Below are positions 1 to 7,490 of a DNA stretch of 17,087 nucleotides, one piece after another; positions within the stretch are counted from its first letter, which is position 1; each line of letters opens with the position of its first letter. The stretch comes from Limnohabitans sp. Its GTDB lineage: Bacteria; Pseudomonadota; Gammaproteobacteria; Burkholderiales; Burkholderiaceae_C. The stretch covers positions 1 through 17,087 of the forward strand of contig JAKFXJ010000008.1 in the NCBI GenBank assembly GCA_021731425.1, written 5' to 3'. Under the pieces are notes generated by a model, which did no database searches, was not told the DNA's origin, and saw nothing but the letters and a program-made list of their open reading frames with translations. The translations under genes and the position numbers were made by a program.

Positions 1-1
1 T

Positions 2-697
2 GACACCTGGTGCATGGACAACGAGGGCTATGGCCGCTCGGACAAACACCGCCCCATCAACTTCGACATCAGCAACGGTGCCGATGACTTGGCAGTGGGC
101 AGCGAGTACATCCTGAAAACCACTGGCGCACAACAGTTGCTGGTCTATGGGATTTCGTCTGGTGCACTGAAGGCCGCCTTGTTTGCGCAACGCCACCCCG
201 AACGCGTGGCCAAACTCGCACTCGATGCCTTTGTCTGGACTGGCGAAGGCAGTCCAACCCTGGCTGAGCGCACCAAGAAATTGCCCGAATTTTTGGCCAA
301 AAACAGCCGCCCCATTGACCGTGCATTTGTGCACAGCATTTTCAACCGCGACCACGCCGCTTGCGCCGACGAAACCACCAAAGACGCGTTTGCCGATGCC
401 ATCCTCACACTCGACTCGTCCATGCCCACGGGCACCTATGTGGACATGTGTTCCAAATTGCCTTTGGTAGATCCCACCCAAGTCAAGTCAGCCACCCTCA
501 TCATGCGCGGTGAATACGACGGCATTGCCAGTCTGGACGACCTGCTCAACTTCTTCAAACTGCTGCCCTGCACCAACAAACAATTCAGCATCATGCAAGG
601 CATCTCGCATGCCAGCTTTCAGCAAAAAAATCACCTGATGGTTTACCAAATTTTGCACAGCTTCTTTTCTCAACCCGAACCTGCCTACAGAGGTTAA
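2..697 (+). CDS. alpha/beta-fold hydrolase (5'-truncated by window edge)
   Basis: This is a serine hydrolase of the alpha/beta-fold superfamily, probably cleaving an ester, thioester or C-C bond of a small metabolite. The frame is open to the window edge (D-T-W-C before the first Met at 14), so the true start lies upstream and the first strands are missing. Counting from the Met at 14, the oxyanion-side motif DNEGYGRSD is at residues 2-10, the nucleophile elbow G46-I-S48-S-G50 is intact, the likely acid is D169 (RGEYDG) and the likely base is H199 (GISHAS), so the catalytic triad looks complete. The stop lies 3 bases before the next gene, which points to one operon with the Bug receptors and molybdenum hydroxylase downstream. 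In that setting a role in degrading an imported compound is inferred. The substrate cannot be read from the sequence. No signal peptide can be judged because the N terminus is absent. Confidence 0.87.
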   Translation, partial: DTWCMDNEGYGRSDKHRPINFDISNGADDLAVGSEYILKTTGAQQLLVYGISSGALKAALFAQRHPERVAKLALDAFVWTGEGSPTLAERTKKLPEFLAKNSRPIDRAFVHSIFNRDHAACADETTKDAFADAILTLDSSMPTGTYVDMCSKLPLVDPTQVKSATLIMRGEYDGIASLDDLLNFFKLLPCTNKQFSIMQGISHASFQQKNHLMVYQILHSFFSQPEPAYRG

Positions 698-700
698 ATC

Positions 701-1669
701 ATGAAAAAGCTATTGAGCACCGTTTGCACTGCAGCCTTGATGACCTTGTCGGCAGGCACTGCATTGGCCCAAAACTACCCCAACAAACCCATCAAAATCG
801 TGGTGCCCTTTGGGCCCGGCGGCTTCACCGATGTGGTGGCACGGATTTTGGGTGTGAAGCTGAGTGAAAGCCTTGGCCAGCCCGTGGTGATTGAAAACAA
901 ACCCGGCGCGGGCTCCATGATCGGCTCCGACCAAGTCGCCAAGTCGGCCCCGGACGGCCACACCCTGTTGATCGTATCTTCCACCCATGTGATCAGCCCT
1001 TGGATTTACAAAAGCGTCCCTTATGACCCGATCAAAGCTTTCACACCTGTGACCAAGCTGGTGGACTCGCCCTATGTGCTGTTGACCAACCCCAAGGTTC
1101 CCGCCAAAAACGTCCAAGAGTTCATTGCCCTGGCCAAAGCACAACCCAACGGCATCCATTACGCGTCTTCGGGCAATGGCAGCGCTCAGCACTTGATTGG
1201 CGGCTTGTTTGCCTCCATGACCAAGACCCAACTCAAGCATGTGCCCTACCGCAGCAGCAATTTGGCAGCCACAGACTTGGTTGCCGGCGTCGTGGAGAGC
1301 AGTTTTGCAGGCGTGCCCAATGCACTGGCCCAAGTGCCCAATGGCCGACTCAACGCATTGGCCGTGACCAGTGCCAAACGCATTCCCCAGCTGCCCAATG
1401 TGCCCACCATGCAAGAAGCGGGCGTGCCCGGTTATGACGCCACGATTTGGCTGGCCCTTTTGGCCCCTGCAGGCACACCGGCAAACATCGTCAACCGCCT
1501 CAACAGCGACATAGCCAAGATCATGAACACGCCCGAAACTCAAAAAGCCATGTTCGACGCTGGCGTGGAAGTCAGCCTGTCCACACCCGCTGCGCTGTCC
1601 CAATTGATGGTATCCGAGCTCGACAAATGGGGCAAAGTGGTGAAAGAAGCGGGCATCAAGATGGAATGA
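701..1669 (+). CDS. Bug-family tripartite tricarboxylate transporter substrate-binding protein (first copy)
   Basis: This is a periplasmic solute receptor of the Bug/TctC family, which binds small carboxylates or related ligands and normally delivers them to TctAB-type membrane subunits. The 322 residues match the family length. A signal peptide is clear: basic MKK, a hydrophobic stretch, and an A21-L-A23 cleavage site before QNYPNKP. The family hallmarks follow: the YPNKPIKIVVPFGPGG strand-loop at about residues 26-41 with the D-x-x-A-R element just after, the SSGNG ligand loop in the middle, and a late conserved TIWLALLAPAGTP segment. AGAGG just ahead of the ATG provides a ribosome-binding site inside the preceding stop region. 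It sits 3 bases after the hydrolase and upstream of a second Bug gene. No TctA or TctB gene is in the window, so the membrane partner is unknown. Confidence 0.95.
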   Translation: MKKLLSTVCTAALMTLSAGTALAQNYPNKPIKIVVPFGPGGFTDVVARILGVKLSESLGQPVVIENKPGAGSMIGSDQVAKSAPDGHTLLIVSSTHVISPWIYKSVPYDPIKAFTPVTKLVDSPYVLLTNPKVPAKNVQEFIALAKAQPNGIHYASSGNGSAQHLIGGLFASMTKTQLKHVPYRSSNLAATDLVAGVVESSFAGVPNALAQVPNGRLNALAVTSAKRIPQLPNVPTMQEAGVPGYDATIWLALLAPAGTPANIVNRLNSDIAKIMNTPETQKAMFDAGVEVSLSTPAALSQLMVSELDKWGKVVKEAGIKME

Positions 1670-1724
1670 GTCACTTGAATCCAGTCCATCCACAACTTCA
1701 AAGACGCCACCTCACTCTGGCCAC

Positions 1725-1738
1725 GCCACCCAGGTGGC
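1725..1738 (+). other. small hairpin between the two receptor genes
   Basis: In the 109-base gap between the two Bug genes the sequence GCCAC-CCAG-GTGGC can fold into a 5-bp GC-rich stem with a 4-base loop. No U-run follows, so it is not an intrinsic terminator. It could stabilise the upstream transcript or attenuate, or be chance. The rest of the gap shows no ORF or obvious promoter, apart from a GGAG ribosome-binding site at 1768-1771. Confidence 0.3.
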
Positions 1739-1778
1739 TGCCCCTTACTTCAAATTACAAACCCTCTGGAGACACCTC

Positions 1779-2747
1779 ATGTTGAAACTCAGCCCCACAC
1801 TCAAACTGGTGACCTGGACACTGGCCTTGACGGCAAGCTTGGCCCAAGCCCAAAGCTACCCCAACCGCCCTGTGAAAATCGTGGTGCCTTTTGCCGCAGG
1901 CGGCCCCGCCGACAACTACGCCCGCTTCATGGCGCAGCGCTTGGGCGAAGAGCTCAAGCAATCCTTTGTGGTTGACAACAAGCCGGGTGCAGGCTCCATC
2001 ATCGGCACCGATTTGGTGGCCAAGTCCCCCGCTGACGGCTACACCTTGCTCATGATGTCGAACACCCACACCGTCAACGAGTCCTTGATCCCCACCAAGC
2101 CCTTTGGCCTGATGAAGGACTTTGTCGGCATCGCCCCGGTCAACTATTCCAACCTGCTGCTGGTGGTGCACCCCTCGGTGCCCGTCAAGACAGTGGGCGA
2201 GTTGGTGGCGCTGGCCAAATCCAAACCCGGCAAGCTGAACTACGCCTCATCGGGCAACGGCACGCCTTACCACATGGCCGGTGAACTGTTCAAGTTCATG
2301 GCGGGCATCGACATGACCCATGTGCCCTACAAAGGCAGCTCGGGTGCACGCACCGACATCGTCGGCGGCCAAGTCGATGTGATGTTCGATGCAGAAACCA
2401 CCATGGCCGCCATGTCGCGTGACAACAAGGTCCGTGCCTTGGCGGGCACGGGCCTTTCTCGCTCGGCCAACCTGCAGGATCTGCCCACCGTGGCCGAAAC
2501 CGTGCCCAAATTTGAAGCCACCATTTGGTTGGGCCTGATGGCGCCCAAAGGCACGCCCGCTGACGTGGTGAACAAGCTCAACGCCGAAGTGCGCAAGATC
2601 GTGAACAACCCCGATGTGAAAGCCGCCTGGGCGAAACAAGGCGCGGTGCCCATGTCCATGACCGTGCCCGAGTTTGACCAGTACCTGAATGCCGACATCA
2701 GCAAGTGGGCCAACATCGTCAAGATCTCGGGCGCCAAGCCGGACTGA
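1779..2747 (+). CDS. Bug-family tripartite tricarboxylate transporter substrate-binding protein (second copy)
   Basis: This is a second periplasmic Bug/TctC receptor, also 322 residues from the chosen start. I chose the ATG at 1779 over the in-frame one at 1734 because GGAG at 1768-1771 is correctly spaced and the resulting N terminus is a normal signal peptide: LKLSPTLK, a hydrophobic core, and A22-Q-A24 cleavage before QSYPNRP. It shares with the first copy the YPN-x-P-x-KIVVPF strand, SSGNG loop, HVPYKGSS segment and TIWLGLMAPKGTP block. It differs over much of the rest, so the two are diverged paralogues rather than a recent duplication and may bind different ligands. The stop is only 2 bases from the start of the [2Fe-2S] subunit, so the receptor is tied to the molybdenum hydroxylase in one transcript. 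Confidence 0.94.
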   Translation: MLKLSPTLKLVTWTLALTASLAQAQSYPNRPVKIVVPFAAGGPADNYARFMAQRLGEELKQSFVVDNKPGAGSIIGTDLVAKSPADGYTLLMMSNTHTVNESLIPTKPFGLMKDFVGIAPVNYSNLLLVVHPSVPVKTVGELVALAKSKPGKLNYASSGNGTPYHMAGELFKFMAGIDMTHVPYKGSSGARTDIVGGQVDVMFDAETTMAAMSRDNKVRALAGTGLSRSANLQDLPTVAETVPKFEATIWLGLMAPKGTPADVVNKLNAEVRKIVNNPDVKAAWAKQGAVPMSMTVPEFDQYLNADISKWANIVKISGAKPD

Positions 2748-2749
2748 GC

Positions 2750-3223
2750 ATGACCGAGCAGGTGGCTTTTCGCCTGAACGGGCACAACGTGACCGTGCCC
2801 CATGAGGGCGGGCAAAACCTGCTCGACCTTTTGCGCAACACCCTGCAGCTCAAAGCCACACGCATGGGCTGCGGGCAAGGCCAGTGCGGTGCTTGCCGCG
2901 TCCTGCTGGACGGGCATGCGGTGGCCGCTTGCGAAACACCCTTGTGGGCCGTCGAAGGCAAATCGGTGACCACCGTGGAAGGCCTGGGCAGCCCGGCTGC
3001 GCCACACGCCTTGCAAACCGCCTTCATCGAAGAGCAAGCCATGCAGTGCGGCTTTTGCACCAGCGGCATTTTGATGTCCGCAGCCGCCTTGTTGCAGCGC
3101 CAACCCCACCCGAGCCGCCAAGAGATTGTGCAAGCCATCGATGGGCATTTGTGCCGCTGCGGGGCGCACAACCGGGTGGTGCGGGCGATTGAAAAAGCCG
3201 CAGCACGGCTGGCTGGGCCATGA
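2750..3223 (+). CDS. molybdenum hydroxylase small subunit, two [2Fe-2S] clusters (xanthine dehydrogenase/isoquinoline oxidoreductase alpha type)
   Basis: This is the iron-sulphur electron-transfer subunit of a xanthine-dehydrogenase-family molybdenum hydroxylase. It passes electrons from the molybdopterin centre of its partner. The 157 residues are the standard length. The N-terminal plant-ferredoxin-type cluster is bound by C41-x4-C46-x2-C49-x11-C61, and the C-terminal helical-domain cluster by C100-x2-C103 and C135-x-C137, so all eight cysteines are present. There is no signal peptide, so it is cytoplasmic. The start at 2750 is 2 bases after the receptor stop, and its stop overlaps the large-subunit start in ATGA, which implies translational coupling and near-equal amounts. 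The closest named types by motif are the small subunits of isoquinoline 1-oxidoreductase and nicotinate dehydrogenase. The actual substrate is not known. Confidence 0.93.
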   Translation: MTEQVAFRLNGHNVTVPHEGGQNLLDLLRNTLQLKATRMGCGQGQCGACRVLLDGHAVAACETPLWAVEGKSVTTVEGLGSPAAPHALQTAFIEEQAMQCGFCTSGILMSAAALLQRQPHPSRQEIVQAIDGHLCRCGAHNRVVRAIEKAAARLAGP

Positions 3224-5409
3224 CGCCGGAGCCGCTCAAGTCCCATCCTCTGCTGCGCCAATGGCTGGCCTTGGCGGCAGACGGGCAGGTGCACGCCTTC
3301 ACGGGCAAGGTGGATTTGGGCCAAGGCATCTCGCATGCGCTGCGCCTGATCGTGGCCGAAGAGTTGCGCTTGCCTGCCGAGCTCATCACCATGGTGCCCG
3401 CCAGCACCCATTTCAGTCCGGACGAAGCGGTGACTTCGGGCAGTTTGTCGGTTCAGCATTCGGGCGCGGCCTTGCGCTGCGCCGCAGCCCATCTGCGCGA
3501 AAGCTGCCGACTCGGCATGGCCGGGCGCACAGGTGTTGCACTGGCGGACGTGCGCTGCGCCAACGGCCTGTTCATGGCGGCAGGCCGCAGCGCGAGCTAC
3601 CTCGAATTGGCCCCCGCCAACGGTTGGGACCAAGCCATTGATACGGCACACGCAAAGTCAAGCCATGCCCCACAAGACCTGGTCGGCAGCCCACCCGCCA
3701 TCACCCCGGTCAGGCCCGACGTTGCGGCCAAGGTGTTTGGCGAATTCGAGTTCATCCAAGACCGCGTCCTGCCCGGCATGTGCCACGGCATGGTGTTCCG
3801 CCCGGGCACCTTGACTGCAGAGGTGATCGACAGCGACATGCGCACCCTGCAAAGCGCACTGCAGGCCACCCCCGGGGTCATCCACGTCGTGCGCAACGGG
3901 CTCTTGCTGGGTGTGCTGACTGAGACGGAACATGTCTTGGGCCAGATCGCCCAAAAAATCGAGAACGAAACCGCACAAGGCCGACTCTGGCGCTGCCAAG
4001 CCGAGGTGCCTGATCTGCAGGACTTGCCGACTTGGCTGAAAGCGCAGCCACTGGAAACCACCGTCATTGTGGACACCTCTGGTGAACCTGCCGGGTCGAG
4101 CGGCTTGCCCACCCTGAGCGCCGAGTTTCACCGCCCCTTTTTGCAACACGCCTCGGTGGGCCTGTGCTGCGCACTGGCGCAATGGTCGCCCGATACGCCG
4201 CTCGAAGTCTGGAGCCACAGCCAGGGCATTTACAACCTGCGGCGCGACTTGGCGCTGGCTTTTGGTTGGCCCACCGATCAAGTGCAGGTCTCGCATGTGG
4301 AGGGCGCAGGCTGCTACGGCCACAACGGTGCCGACGATGTGGCTTGGGATGCCGCCTGGCTGGCGCAACAAGTACCCGGCAGACCCGTGCGGGTGCAGTG
4401 GACACGCCAAGCCGAGCTGGGCCACGCGCCTTTGGCCCCGGCCATGGCGGTGCGCATTGAGGCCCGTTTGGGCGCCAACGGGCAATTGAGCGAGTGGACG
4501 CAAACCGTTTGGGGCCAAGGCCACGGCACACGACCTGGCCGGGGCGCCACACCCGCGCTCTTGGGCGCCTGGCAAACCGCAGAGCCTGCACCTGTGACGC
4601 TGGCTGTGAATGCCGCGATGGCGGTCGGTGGCGGGTCTGAGCGCAACGCGCAACCGCCTTACGACATCGCAACGGTCCAAGTGATCAACCACCGCGTGTT
4701 GAACATGCCCTTTCGCGTCTCGGCCATGCGGGCTTTGGGCGCCCCAGTGAACGTGCTGGCGGCCGAATCGGTCATGGACGAATGGGCGCATCGGCTGTCG
4801 CAAGACCCTTTGGCCTTTCGGTTGGCACACCTGCAAGGCGCGGCCCACACACGCGCCGTGGGCGTGCTGCAAAAAGTCGCGGACATGGCGGCTTGGTTCG
4901 CCCCTCGCCCCACAGACCGGCCGGATGGCTGGGGTCGGGGCTTGGCCTATGCGCGTTATAAATACACGGGGGCTTGGTGTGCGGTGGTGGTCGAGTTGGT
5001 GGTCGCCGAAAAAGTACGGCTGCACAAACTCTGGATCGCCGCAGACTTGGGGCATGTGGTGGACGCCGAGGGCGTTGCCAATCAACTCGAAGGCGGCGCC
5101 CTGCAAGCGGCCAGCTGGGCGCTGGGCGAGGCGGCCCAACTGAGCCCACAAGGCGTCACCTCTAACGACTGGAGCCGTTACCCGATTTTGAAATTCAGCG
5201 ACATGCCCGATGTGCAGGTCCACCTGATGCACACACCCGACCAGCCCTCACTGGGGGCCGGGGAGTGCAGCTCGGGCCCCTGCTGCGCGGCCATCGCCAA
5301 CGCCATCTTTGATGCCATCGGCGTGCGGGTGCGCGGCATGCCCTTCACCCCCGACAACCTGATGCGTGCCATTGAGCACCATGATTCGCACAACCCTTCC
5401 CTTTCTTAA
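3220..5409 (+). CDS. molybdenum hydroxylase large subunit, molybdopterin-binding (isoquinoline oxidoreductase beta / nicotinate dehydrogenase B-like)
   Basis: This is the catalytic subunit of a two-component molybdenum hydroxylase, expected to insert a water-derived oxygen at an electron-poor carbon such as a heteroaromatic ring or aldehyde. The 729 residues start almost directly at the first conserved block (GKVDLGQGISHALRLIVAEE, about 29-48), with no twin-arginine leader. Further blocks are QGIYNLRRDLALAFG (about 335-349), the cofactor loop GAGCYGHNGADD (362-373), FRVSAMRALGAPVNVLA (498-514) and the terminal GAGE motif, whose E682 aligns with the catalytic glutamate of the family. The residues after GAGE are unusually Cys-rich (C683, C688, C689), whereas GEPG with P-rich sequence is usual. 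No cytochrome c domains follow, unlike nicotinate dehydrogenase B of pseudomonads. ATGA overlap couples it to the small subunit. No FAD subunit is present. Confidence 0.92.
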   Translation: MTPEPLKSHPLLRQWLALAADGQVHAFTGKVDLGQGISHALRLIVAEELRLPAELITMVPASTHFSPDEAVTSGSLSVQHSGAALRCAAAHLRESCRLGMAGRTGVALADVRCANGLFMAAGRSASYLELAPANGWDQAIDTAHAKSSHAPQDLVGSPPAITPVRPDVAAKVFGEFEFIQDRVLPGMCHGMVFRPGTLTAEVIDSDMRTLQSALQATPGVIHVVRNGLLLGVLTETEHVLGQIAQKIENETAQGRLWRCQAEVPDLQDLPTWLKAQPLETTVIVDTSGEPAGSSGLPTLSAEFHRPFLQHASVGLCCALAQWSPDTPLEVWSHSQGIYNLRRDLALAFGWPTDQVQVSHVEGAGCYGHNGADDVAWDAAWLAQQVPGRPVRVQWTRQAELGHAPLAPAMAVRIEARLGANGQLSEWTQTVWGQGHGTRPGRGATPALLGAWQTAEPAPVTLAVNAAMAVGGGSERNAQPPYDIATVQVINHRVLNMPFRVSAMRALGAPVNVLAAESVMDEWAHRLSQDPLAFRLAHLQGAAHTRAVGVLQKVADMAAWFAPRPTDRPDGWGRGLAYARYKYTGAWCAVVVELVVAEKVRLHKLWIAADLGHVVDAEGVANQLEGGALQAASWALGEAAQLSPQGVTSNDWSRYPILKFSDMPDVQVHLMHTPDQPSLGAGECSSGPCCAAIANAIFDAIGVRVRGMPFTPDNLMRAIEHHDSHNPSLS

Positions 5410-5427
5410 GCAAACCGAAAGCACAAC

Positions 5428-6117
5428 ATGCATGTATTGAGTGGCGGCGCAGCCGCAGCCGTGGTCCAAGGCGTTCAAGCCCAATTCGAACAATCCACCG
5501 GCAGCCGCATTGAAGGCACCTTCAGTGCGGTGGGCATGATGCGCGACAAACTGGTGGGGGGTGCCCCCTGCGATGTGGTGATCTTGACGAAACCCCTGAT
5601 CGAACAACTGATCGCTTCTGGGCATGTGGTGCCCGGCAGTGCACGCTCGCTGGGCCTGGTGAAAACAGGCGTCGCCGTCCGCAGCGGCACAGCGCACCCG
5701 CCGGTGAGCACCCGCGCCGAACTGCATGCGGCCATGAGCGCGGCCAAAGGCATTTACTTTCCGGACCCGGACAAAGCCACGGCCGGTATCCATTTCATGA
5801 ACGTGCTCAAGGCCTTGGGGCTGGATGAAAGCATGCGCAGCCAATTTCGCATCTTTCCAAACGGTGCCACCGCCATGGGCGAAATGGCCAAAAGCACAGA
5901 GAGTGGCTTGATCGGTTGCACACAAGTCACCGAAATCAATTACACCGAAGGGGTGGATCTGGTTGCCGCATTGCCCGCCGAGTTCGAGCTGAGCACCGAC
6001 TACACGCTGGGCATTTGCACCCGGGCCCAAAACCCGCAGCAAGCCCAACTCTTGGCCGACTTGCTCAGTGGGCCCGCTTCCGAAGCGGTGCGCAAACAAG
6101 GCGGCTTTGAGTTTTGA
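5428..6117 (+). CDS. ModA-like substrate-binding domain protein without signal peptide
   Basis: The fold is that of a type II periplasmic binding protein close to the molybdate-binding protein ModA (SBP_bac_11-like). The protein starts directly in the first strand (MHVLSGGAAAAV), and the GAPCDVVILTK block (about residues 46-56) is typical. The 229 residues match a mature ModA-type domain, so only the leader is absent. An in-frame stop at 5407-5409 excludes any upstream extension, so the protein should stay in the cytoplasm. By eye, the two ligand serines of E. coli ModA align with A8 and with the A-V-G stretch after F-S, so molybdate binding is doubtful. It lies 18 bases after the hydroxylase large subunit, in the same reading frame, and ends the operon. 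Possible roles are a cytosolic substrate or cofactor-intermediate binder, or a chaperone for the hydroxylase. All three are inference. Confidence 0.85.
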   Translation: MHVLSGGAAAAVVQGVQAQFEQSTGSRIEGTFSAVGMMRDKLVGGAPCDVVILTKPLIEQLIASGHVVPGSARSLGLVKTGVAVRSGTAHPPVSTRAELHAAMSAAKGIYFPDPDKATAGIHFMNVLKALGLDESMRSQFRIFPNGATAMGEMAKSTESGLIGCTQVTEINYTEGVDLVAALPAEFELSTDYTLGICTRAQNPQQAQLLADLLSGPASEAVRKQGGFEF

Positions 6118-6141
6118 GGCGAGCTGGCCCGTGGCGGGGCT

Positions 6142-6576
6142 TCAGGTGTTGGCGCGTTTTTTGAGCCAGCGCATCACCCCGCCCAGCACCGGCAGTTTTT
6201 CGTACAACTCTTCGGCCGCGTCCCAATAATCGCGGTGCATCGTCACCAAGCCTTGCTCGTTGAACACCACATGGCTGGCACCACGCACAGCTTGCAGTGT
6301 GGTGGTGTCAAAGCGCTTGAAGCGAAAGCGAAACTCCCAGGTCAAAAAGGCCTGTGAGCCATCCACCACCTGGCCGGTCACCACGAAGTGGGGCTGGTCG
6401 AGTGCCACATACATGTGCCGAAAAATGCGCTCGATCTCGGGCAGGCCCTGCACCTCGTTGAACGGGTCCTTGAAGGTGGCTTGTGCGTCGTAAACCGTGT
6501 GCAACTGCGCCACGCTTTGCGGCGACAGGGTTTCAAAAAATGCGGCCAGGTTTTGTGTGGCTTGTCGCTTGTCCAT
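6142..6576 (-). CDS. NTF2/SnoaL-like family protein
   Basis: This is a small cone-shaped alpha+beta barrel protein of the nuclear-transport-factor-2/SnoaL superfamily, 144 residues. Recognisable parts are the N-terminal helix region, the ATFKDPFNEVQG segment (about 33-44) lining the pocket entrance, and the alternating strand pattern around TWEFRFRFKRFD and GASHVVFNEQGLV. There is no signal peptide. It is the last gene of the long minus-strand operon, 20 bases after the short-chain dehydrogenase stop and the only member with a clear gap before it. It ends 24 bases from the convergent ModA-like gene. NTF2-like genes of this type recur beside the DUF1365/cyclopropane-synthase-like/FAD-oxidoreductase set in other proteobacteria. 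The function is not established. A hydrophobic-ligand binder or isomerase for a modified lipid is possible. Confidence 0.85.
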   Translation of the reverse strand: MDKRQATQNLAAFFETLSPQSVAQLHTVYDAQATFKDPFNEVQGLPEIERIFRHMYVALDQPHFVVTGQVVDGSQAFLTWEFRFRFKRFDTTTLQAVRGASHVVFNEQGLVTMHRDYWDAAEELYEKLPVLGGVMRWLKKRANT

Positions 6577-6596
6577 GATCGGCTTTCAATTCAGAC

Positions 6597-7490
6597 TTAC
6601 AGCCCGGTGAACTTGCGCACCAGCGGGAAGTAGAGGCGGTAAGGCAGCAAGCGCAGCAGTTTCAGCCAGAGCGTGAAGCGCTTGGGGAAATGGATGTCGA
6701 ACTGACCTGCGGCCCAGCCTTTGAGCATTTGACGGGCGGCCTCTTCGGGGCTGATCAGGGCGGGCATGGTGAATTCGTTTTGCGCCGTGAGCGGCGTGGC
6801 CACAAAACCGGGGTTGACCACACTCACGCCAATGCCTTGGTCTTGCAGGTCGATGTACAGCGTCTCGGCCAAGTGGGTGAGGGCGGCCTTGGTCGGGCCG
6901 TAAGCCAGACCATTGGGCAGGCCGCGCCAACCGGCCACGCTGCTGAGCAAGCTGATGTGCCCGCGGCCTTGCGCGAGCATGCCGGGCAGCACCGCGTGAA
7001 TCACTTGCAATGCGCCTTGGTAATTGACCTTGTCGTGCTGAAGCAAGTCGTTGATGTCCATGGCCGTGGCGCGTTGGGCGCGGTAGTAGCCCGCCGCGTA
7101 CACCACCATGTCGAGTGGGCCTTCGGCCATCAGGGCGCGGGCCGTGGCCTGCACTTGGGAAGCATCGCTCACATCCAGCGCTCGCCACTGCACACCCGAA
7201 TCCTTCTTAGCCCAGTCCAACACGCCTTGCGGGTTGCGGGCCGACACCACCACCTGCGCACCCGCTGCGCGCAGCGCTTGTGCACAAGCCAGGCCAATGC
7301 CGGTGGAAGCACCCACCAGCCAGACCCGGCGGCCTTGCCAATCGGTGATGGGCGTGTTCAGCTGCAGCCAGCTTCTGGCTGGCGCTTGCGGGGCGGTTGC
7401 CGCAGTTTGTGGGCCAACTTTGGGCATGGCCATGTCGGCCGATTCGGTGGCCATTGCAGCCGCGCCAGAGGAGTGAGGGTTCATGCGCAT
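6597..7490 (-). CDS. short-chain dehydrogenase/reductase (SDR)
   Basis: This is a classical-type NAD(P)-dependent SDR of 297 residues. The cofactor loop G60-A-S-T-G-I-G66 has the TGxxxGIG pattern, D106 (LDVSD) sits where the adenine-binding acid is expected, and A132-A-G134 follows. The catalytic set is S174, Y187 and K191 (Y-G-P-T-K). A hydrophilic N-terminal stretch of about 40 residues precedes the domain and is probably disordered. The C-terminal segment (WLKLLRLLPYRLYFPLVRKF) is basic and hydrophobic, suggesting membrane association. That would fit action on a lipid or a lipid-derived aldehyde/ketone. I chose the start at 7490 because it gives a TGATG overlap with the DUF3833 stop, the same coupling seen elsewhere in the operon. 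An ATG at 7484 is equally possible. Confidence 0.92.
   Translation of the reverse strand: MRMNPHSSGAAAMATESADMAMPKVGPQTAATAPQAPARSWLQLNTPITDWQGRRVWLVGASTGIGLACAQALRAAGAQVVVSARNPQGVLDWAKKDSGVQWRALDVSDASQVQATARALMAEGPLDMVVYAAGYYRAQRATAMDINDLLQHDKVNYQGALQVIHAVLPGMLAQGRGHISLLSSVAGWRGLPNGLAYGPTKAALTHLAETLYIDLQDQGIGVSVVNPGFVATPLTAQNEFTMPALISPEEAARQMLKGWAAGQFDIHFPKRFTLWLKLLRLLPYRLYFPLVRKFTGL

Noticed and set aside
3658..5232. 524-codon minus-strand open frame opposite the molybdopterin subunit
   Set aside because: It is His/Gly/Arg-rich with no motif, and is explained by codon bias of the real plus-strand gene.
2750..5409. Naming the hydroxylase iorAB or nicAB
   Set aside because: Motifs fit the shared family, but nothing in the sequence fixes the substrate, and the cytochrome domains of NicB are absent.
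5428..6117. Genuine molybdate ABC transporter receptor (modA)
   Set aside because: No signal peptide, no modB/modC neighbours, and the molybdate-binding serines do not appear conserved.
6118..6141. Intrinsic terminator between the convergent ModA-like and NTF2-like genes
   Set aside because: Only a weak CCCG-TGG-CGGG stem is visible, with no T-run on either side.
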